64,000 nt of DNA from DATBHW01 sp035307385. GTDB taxonomy: Bacteria; Chloroflexota; Ktedonobacteria; Ktedonobacterales; DATBGS01. A model generated the notes under the pieces. The model ran no database searches. It had not been told where the DNA came from and saw nothing but the letters and a program-made list of their open reading frames with translations. The DNA is taken from NCBI GenBank assembly GCA_035307385.1, contig DATGID010000024.1:248001-312000 (forward strand), in the 5' to 3' direction. Position 1 is the first letter of the stretch, and each line of letters opens with the position of its first letter. Of the stretch, positions 60,349 through 64,000 are shown piece after piece. Position numbers and translations under genes: made by a program.

Positions 60349-61296
60349 ATGGCATCAGGCAATCTGGGCAATACTTCCGCTGAAGAACTGACCTACACCG
60401 AAGCGGGCGATGAGCGCATCGATGTGTTCATCGCCCGTCATCTGACGCATCTTTCGCGCACCAGGGTTCAGGCGCTCATCAAGCAGGGCGCTGTTCTGCT
60501 CAACAACCGTCCGGCCAGAGCCAGCGACAAGCTGGAGCCGGGCGATACCATCCTGGTGCAGCCGCCAGTACCAGAAATCGAAACGAGGGTGGTCAGGGAG
60601 CCAGCCCTGCCACTCGACATCCTCTTCGAGGATGAGCACCTTCTGGTTATCAACAAACCGGCGGGACTGGTTGTGCATCCTGCCGCAGGCCACGAAGACG
60701 ACACCCTGGCTGATCTCTTGCTGGCGCGCGACCCGGCTATTGCCCAGGCCGTGAACCCTGGCAGCCAGCATCGCCCGGGCATCGTCCACCGGCTGGATAA
60801 AGATACGTCCGGGCTGCTCATCGTTGCCAAAACAGCCGCCGCCATGACGCAGCTTGCCCAGCAATTTCAGGAGCACGCCATCACCAAACGCTACCTGGCG
60901 CTCGTGGAGGGTCGCTTGCCGCTGGCCGAAGGCGCAATCGAAGCGCCCATCGGGCGCGACCAACGCCACAGGCAGCGTATGACCATCACCGCCCAGCATG
61001 GCCGCCACGCGCAGACCCTCTTCTGGGTGGAATGCGAATTCAAGTCCTTTAGCTTGCTGCGCGTGCAAATTATCACGGGCCGCACCCATCAGATTCGCGT
61101 GCACCTCGCGGCCATCGGTCATCCCGTCGTCGGTGATCGGCTGTATGGCCGCCCGCAGCCTCTGGAGCCGCCGAGAGTCTTTTTGCATGCTGCCGAACTC
61201 CAATTCACCCATCCGGTTACAGGTCATCCACTGGCCTTTCACGCTGTCCTGCCGCCAGACCTTCAGACCTTCCTTGATTCGCTTCAGCCCCGGTGA
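60349..61296 (+). CDS. rluD: RluA/RluD-family pseudouridine synthase
   Basis: A 315-residue rRNA-modifying enzyme. The S4 RNA-binding domain lies at about residues 22-75 (RIDVFIARHLTHLSRTRVQA), followed by LDILFEDEHLLVINKPAGLV and the catalytic HRLDKDTSGLLIVAKT, where the Asp is the nucleophile. RTHQIRVHLAAIGHPVVGD is the C-terminal motif. It is probably RluD-like, acting on 23S rRNA helix 69, although RluA-group assignment by sequence alone is approximate. ATG 60349 has GAGG upstream. It is the last gene of the dksA/traR-lspA-rluD unit. Confidence 0.92.
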   Translation: MASGNLGNTSAEELTYTEAGDERIDVFIARHLTHLSRTRVQALIKQGAVLLNNRPARASDKLEPGDTILVQPPVPEIETRVVREPALPLDILFEDEHLLVINKPAGLVVHPAAGHEDDTLADLLLARDPAIAQAVNPGSQHRPGIVHRLDKDTSGLLIVAKTAAAMTQLAQQFQEHAITKRYLALVEGRLPLAEGAIEAPIGRDQRHRQRMTITAQHGRHAQTLFWVECEFKSFSLLRVQIITGRTHQIRVHLAAIGHPVVGDRLYGRPQPLEPPRVFLHAAELQFTHPVTGHPLAFHAVLPPDLQTFLDSLQPR

Positions 61297-61333
61297 GTCT
61301 GTGGCAAAAAAATCGGAAAATCCTTGCTGGCCC

Positions 61334-61362
61334 TTGCAGCCAGCCGTAACCGGATGTAGTAT
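61334..61362 (+). promoter_or_regulatory. Putative promoter of the UPF0173 hydrolase gene
   Basis: -35 TTGCAG (61334-61339), an exact 17-bp spacer and -10 TAGTAT (61357-61362), about 80 bases before the ATG. Confidence 0.5.
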
Positions 61363-61442
61363 GACCTTACGAGACACCAGGAAGATGTGAGGTTGGGAAG
61401 CCTGTTGTCATCATCGGATAAGGAAAAGGAGAGCGTATCCCC

Positions 61443-62165
61443 ATGCAGAACAGTCGTTACCAGCTTACCTGGCTCGGCCATGCCACGTTCAAACTCACGA
61501 CACCGCGCGGCAAAAAGGTCTTGATCGATCCCTGGGTGCAGGGCAATCCGGCGTGCCCCGAAGATCAGAAAAAGATCGACCACGTGGATTTGATGCTCAT
61601 CACACACGGCCACTTCGACCACATCGCTGATGCCGTCACTATCGGCAAAGAGGCCAAACCCTCCACCATCATCGGCGTCGCGGAACTCTGCGGCTGGCTG
61701 AGCAGCAAGGGCGTGGAAAACTGCTCCGGCATGAACATCGGCGGCACGCAGCACATCGATGGCATCGGCGTAACTATGGTTCACGCCGACCATAGCTGCG
61801 GCATCAACGACGGCGATGCCATCATCTATGGCGGCGTCGCCGCTGGCTATGTAATTGAACTGGAAAACGGCGAAATCCTCTACCATGCCGGTGACACAGG
61901 CGTATTTGGCGATATGGCGCTGATCAGCGAACTCTATCACCCCAGCACCGTTCTGCTGCCCATTGGCGATCACTTCACCATGGCCCCGCGCGAAGCGGCC
62001 TATGCCGTCAAACTCCTCAAGCCGCAGGTGGTCATTCCCATGCACTTCGGCACCTTCCCCGTGTTGACCGGAACCCCACAGGCGCTGCGCGAGGAAATGA
62101 ACAAGCTGGGATTGCAGAACATCGAGATTACCGCTATGAAGCCTGGGCAAACCATCGAGCGCTAG
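61443..62165 (+). CDS. UPF0173 metal-dependent hydrolase (metallo-beta-lactamase fold)
   Basis: A 240-residue protein with N-terminal TWLGHATFKLTTPRGKKVLI, the metal motif THGHFDHIADAV, HADHSCG, the HAGDTGVFGDM motif and the final MHFGTFPVLTG. This matches UPF0173/YtkL-type L-ascorbate-like hydrolases of the metallo-beta-lactamase superfamily, whose natural substrate is not established. AAAAGGAGAG lies before the ATG. It is a single-gene unit between promoter 61334-61362 and terminator 62202-62238. Confidence 0.93.
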   Translation: MQNSRYQLTWLGHATFKLTTPRGKKVLIDPWVQGNPACPEDQKKIDHVDLMLITHGHFDHIADAVTIGKEAKPSTIIGVAELCGWLSSKGVENCSGMNIGGTQHIDGIGVTMVHADHSCGINDGDAIIYGGVAAGYVIELENGEILYHAGDTGVFGDMALISELYHPSTVLLPIGDHFTMAPREAAYAVKLLKPQVVIPMHFGTFPVLTGTPQALREEMNKLGLQNIEITAMKPGQTIER

Positions 62166-62201
62166 CCCACGGTCCTTCTTCATTCAGACCAGCTTCTCTC
62201 A

Positions 62202-62238
62202 AGAGATGAGTCAGTTTTCATACAACTGGCTCATCTCT
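62202..62238 (+). terminator. Intrinsic terminator after the UPF0173 gene
   Basis: AGAGATGAGTCAGTT and AACTGGCTCATCTCT form a 15-bp stem with one G-T pair and a 7-base loop, followed by TTATATACC. Confidence 0.75.
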
Positions 62239-62328
62239 TTATATACCTCTTGCATTTTGCAGGCGCTTCTGCTAAGCTTGGGCGCAATTTAGAGCGCGCT
62301 GCCAGCAGCGGCGAGGGAGGGGACGGCT

Positions 62329-62946
62329 GTGCTAGAGAACCTGAATGAAGGGCGCATCCAGGGAGGGAACGCAGCAGAGGAAACCCAGCAGAGAGGCGCG
62401 CAAATCGCAGGATACGCTCCCGTCAGAAAAGTTGTTACCACGCCGCGCGGCGTGAAGTTCGCCTCGAATCTGGCGTTGATCGCGCTCCTTGGCGTCATTT
62501 TGCTCGCGCTGGGCTTCTGGTTGAGTGGCCTGCGCCTGCCATTTCTCCCCAGCATCCCCGATCAGCCCAGCCTCAGCCTCAGCAGTGGCCCGTACCGCGT
62601 TGGCAGCGTCATGACCATACAGGGCGCTCATTTTTCACACTTCAGCATCATCGTCCTGCTGTTCGACGGCGAGCCAGCGACTGACGGCACCGGACAGCGG
62701 CAGGCAGTGAACTCCGACGGCCAGGGCGCTTTTACCACGACCCTGACCATTCTTCCTGCCTGGGGGCCTGGCGACCACATCCTGGGCGCGAAAGATACCC
62801 GCAGTGGGCTAGAAGCCTCACTGGACATCTCTATTGAAAAGGCCACCAGCCTGCGTGGGCTAACTGCTGCTGCGCGCCTTGATTTGCTTGAGCGCAAGGG
62901 GCAGCAAAGGCGGCAAATCGCCCGCCAGCAGCCCGGCATCGCCTAG
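62329..62946 (+). CDS. Single-pass membrane protein with extracytoplasmic beta domain, unknown function
   Basis: A 205-residue protein starting at GTG 62329 (GAGGGAGGGG upstream). A short cytoplasmic head leads to a membrane helix (about 46-68, NLALIALLGVILLALGFWLS), then an extracytoplasmic IPT/TIG-like beta region (about 83-165: SLSSGPYRVGSVMTIQGAHF and FTTTLTILPAWGPGDHILGA, typical of bacterial Ig-like adhesin modules). No family is recognised with confidence. Its last 29 codons overlap the end of the opposite-strand nnr gene by 87 bases. Either the overlap is real, or one gene has run past an earlier stop. Confidence 0.65.
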   Translation: MLENLNEGRIQGGNAAEETQQRGAQIAGYAPVRKVVTTPRGVKFASNLALIALLGVILLALGFWLSGLRLPFLPSIPDQPSLSLSSGPYRVGSVMTIQGAHFSHFSIIVLLFDGEPATDGTGQRQAVNSDGQGAFTTTLTILPAWGPGDHILGAKDTRSGLEASLDISIEKATSLRGLTAAARLDLLERKGQQRRQIARQQPGIA

Positions 62947-64000
62947 CGTTTCGCTGGCAATGTTTCCGGCGCGGCTGTGCAAGAACACACCTGCCGACGT
63001 CGCCTCGTAGGGCAGCATGCCCTGAGCCAGCAAACCGCCAATCGTCCCGGCCAGCACATCGCCAGTCCCAGCGGTTGCCAGGACTGGATTGCCGCGCCAG
63101 TTGATGCGCGCGCGGCCATCGGGCGCGGCAATGATGGTGCACGCGCCTTTCAGCACCACGATCTGACCCCACTCGCGCGCCTTCGCCAGGGCAACCTCCA
63201 GCCGATCAGCACCGCCGCCAGAGATATGTTGCCCGCCACATAAACGCCCCATCTCGCCGGGGTGCGGCGTCAAAATACTTTCTTTGGGCAGAAGCTCCCA
63301 CCAACGCTCAAGTGTCGCCAGGTTATTCAGCCCATCCGCATCAACCAGCAACCTTGGCCGCTTATCATCTGGCATAGCGCGCAAGCCCGCCAGCACGTTG
63401 GTCACAAGCGCGCGTTTAGCATCGCTGTGGCCCAGCCCCGGCCCCATCACCAGCGTGCGATAGCCATCCAGGGCGCGCAGGAACGTACTCGCGCGCTCTT
63501 CAGGCGGCGCGCTCTCGGCAGGCAGCAGCGCAAACGTCGCCTCAGAAAGCTTCTCGCTATAGATCGGCAGCATCTCCGGCCCAACCGCCAGTGTAATCAG
63601 ACCCGCGCCCACGCGCCCGGCAGCCGTTCCCGCCAGATACGCCGAGCCAGGATACGGCGGCGACCCGGCCAGCACCATCACCTTGCCAAAGGTGCCCTTG
63701 TTGCTCTCCAGCGGGCGCGCAGGCAGCATATCGCGCACCAGGGCGTCTGTCATCATCTCCAGGCGAATGGATGCGTCCATTCCAGACGGCAGGCCAATGT
63801 CTCCCACCAGCAGATCGCCCACCAGCGCCGCGCCGGGAAAGAAAAAGAGGCCCAGCTTAGGATTTGCCAGGGCAACCGTCAGATCAGCCGGAATAGCTCC
63901 CTCGTCAGCCTCGCCGGTATCGGCGTTCACGCCAGTGGGCAGGTCCACAGCCACCACGCGCAGATCAGAACGCCGCTCGCGCTCCTCACGAACCAGCGCC
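62860..64000 (-). CDS. nnr: Bifunctional NAD(P)HX epimerase/dehydratase, C-terminal part (runs off the window)
   Basis: At least 380 residues, with the 5' end beyond position 64000 (codons in frame from 63999). The N-terminal visible part is the end of a YjeF_N (NnrE) epimerase domain: RVVAVDLPTGVNADTGE and FFPGAALVGDLLVGDIGLPS. From about residue 100 of the visible part it is the ribokinase-like NnrD dehydratase: NKGTFGKVMVLAGSPPYPGS, GPGLGHSDAKRALV, LVDADGLNNLA, ILTPHPGEMGRLCG and the catalytic-type NPVLATAGTGDVLAGTIGGL. The enzyme repairs damaged hydrated NADH/NADPH using ADP. It is convergent with, and overlapping by 87 bases, the membrane-protein gene on the plus strand. Confidence 0.92.
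   Translation of the reverse strand, partial: ALVREERERRSDLRVVAVDLPTGVNADTGEADEGAIPADLTVALANPKLGLFFFPGAALVGDLLVGDIGLPSGMDASIRLEMMTDALVRDMLPARPLESNKGTFGKVMVLAGSPPYPGSAYLAGTAAGRVGAGLITLAVGPEMLPIYSEKLSEATFALLPAESAPPEERASTFLRALDGYRTLVMGPGLGHSDAKRALVTNVLAGLRAMPDDKRPRLLVDADGLNNLATLERWWELLPKESILTPHPGEMGRLCGGQHISGGGADRLEVALAKAREWGQIVVLKGACTIIAAPDGRARINWRGNPVLATAGTGDVLAGTIGGLLAQGMLPYEATSAGVFLHSRAGNIASETLGDAGLLAGDLPPLLPLALKQIKARSSS

Overview
The window is a dense stretch of bacterial chromosome with moderately high G+C and no rRNA, tRNA, CRISPR array or insertion sequence that I can see. Several traits point to the phylum Chloroflexota, most likely a Ktedonobacteria-type soil organism. They are large ATPase-TPR-LuxR regulators, a LuxR protein with HD-GYP domains, deazaflavin/F420-type oxidoreductases, eukaryote-like Ser/Thr kinases with Thr-Pro-rich tails, TadE-like proteins, and candidate leaderless promoters. 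This assignment is inference from gene content, not from a marker gene.

Layout. 0-9.5 kb: an NB-ARC/TPR/LuxR regulator, a TPR protein, a secreted GH30 glycosidase with two malectin-like modules, a CAP-domain protein and a manganese-type superoxide dismutase. 9.5-17.8 kb (minus strand): two TadE-like genes, then a six-gene same-strand run joining tyrosine/homogentisate degradation (hppD, fahA, hmgA) to leucine synthesis (leuA, leuC, leuD). 18-25.5 kb: an accessory-looking stretch with a GC-rich inositol-3-phosphate synthase fused to an N-terminal HTH, a DUF4386 membrane protein, a nitroreductase-like gene broken by an amber codon, a cupin protein, a flavoprotein gene broken at a C7 tract, a MerR regulator and an SDR-family protein. 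26-40.7 kb: an HD-GYP/LuxR regulator, two amidases, a truncated LuxR regulator, a two-component system whose kinase is fused in frame to a four-helix membrane protein, an LLM flavoenzyme, an FtsX-like permease and a DUF4352 protein. 40.7-50.4 kb: a Ser/Thr kinase, an M48 metalloprotease, three tandem dynamin-like proteins and a pseudokinase. 50.4-64 kb: a glycosyltransferase, Ada, a lipid-linked-sugar flippase-like protein, a CBS protein, an ABC-2 exporter, a DHA2 drug exporter, a DksA/TraR zinc-finger protein, lspA, a pseudouridine synthase, a UPF0173 hydrolase, a small membrane protein and a partial nnr gene.

The most unusual items are: (1) the HTH-Ino1 fusion, whose leaderless promoter carries an inverted-repeat operator in the -35/-10 spacer, with an identical operator 97 bp upstream; (2) the kinase / M48 / three dynamins / pseudokinase cluster, in which the first dynamin and the last kinase have both lost catalytic motifs; (3) a 65-bp promoter element present twice around the two-component system, once between the response regulator and the LLM gene and once inside the 3' part of the histidine kinase gene, ahead of an embedded membrane-protein start. 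All assignments come from reading the sequence; no database search was run.
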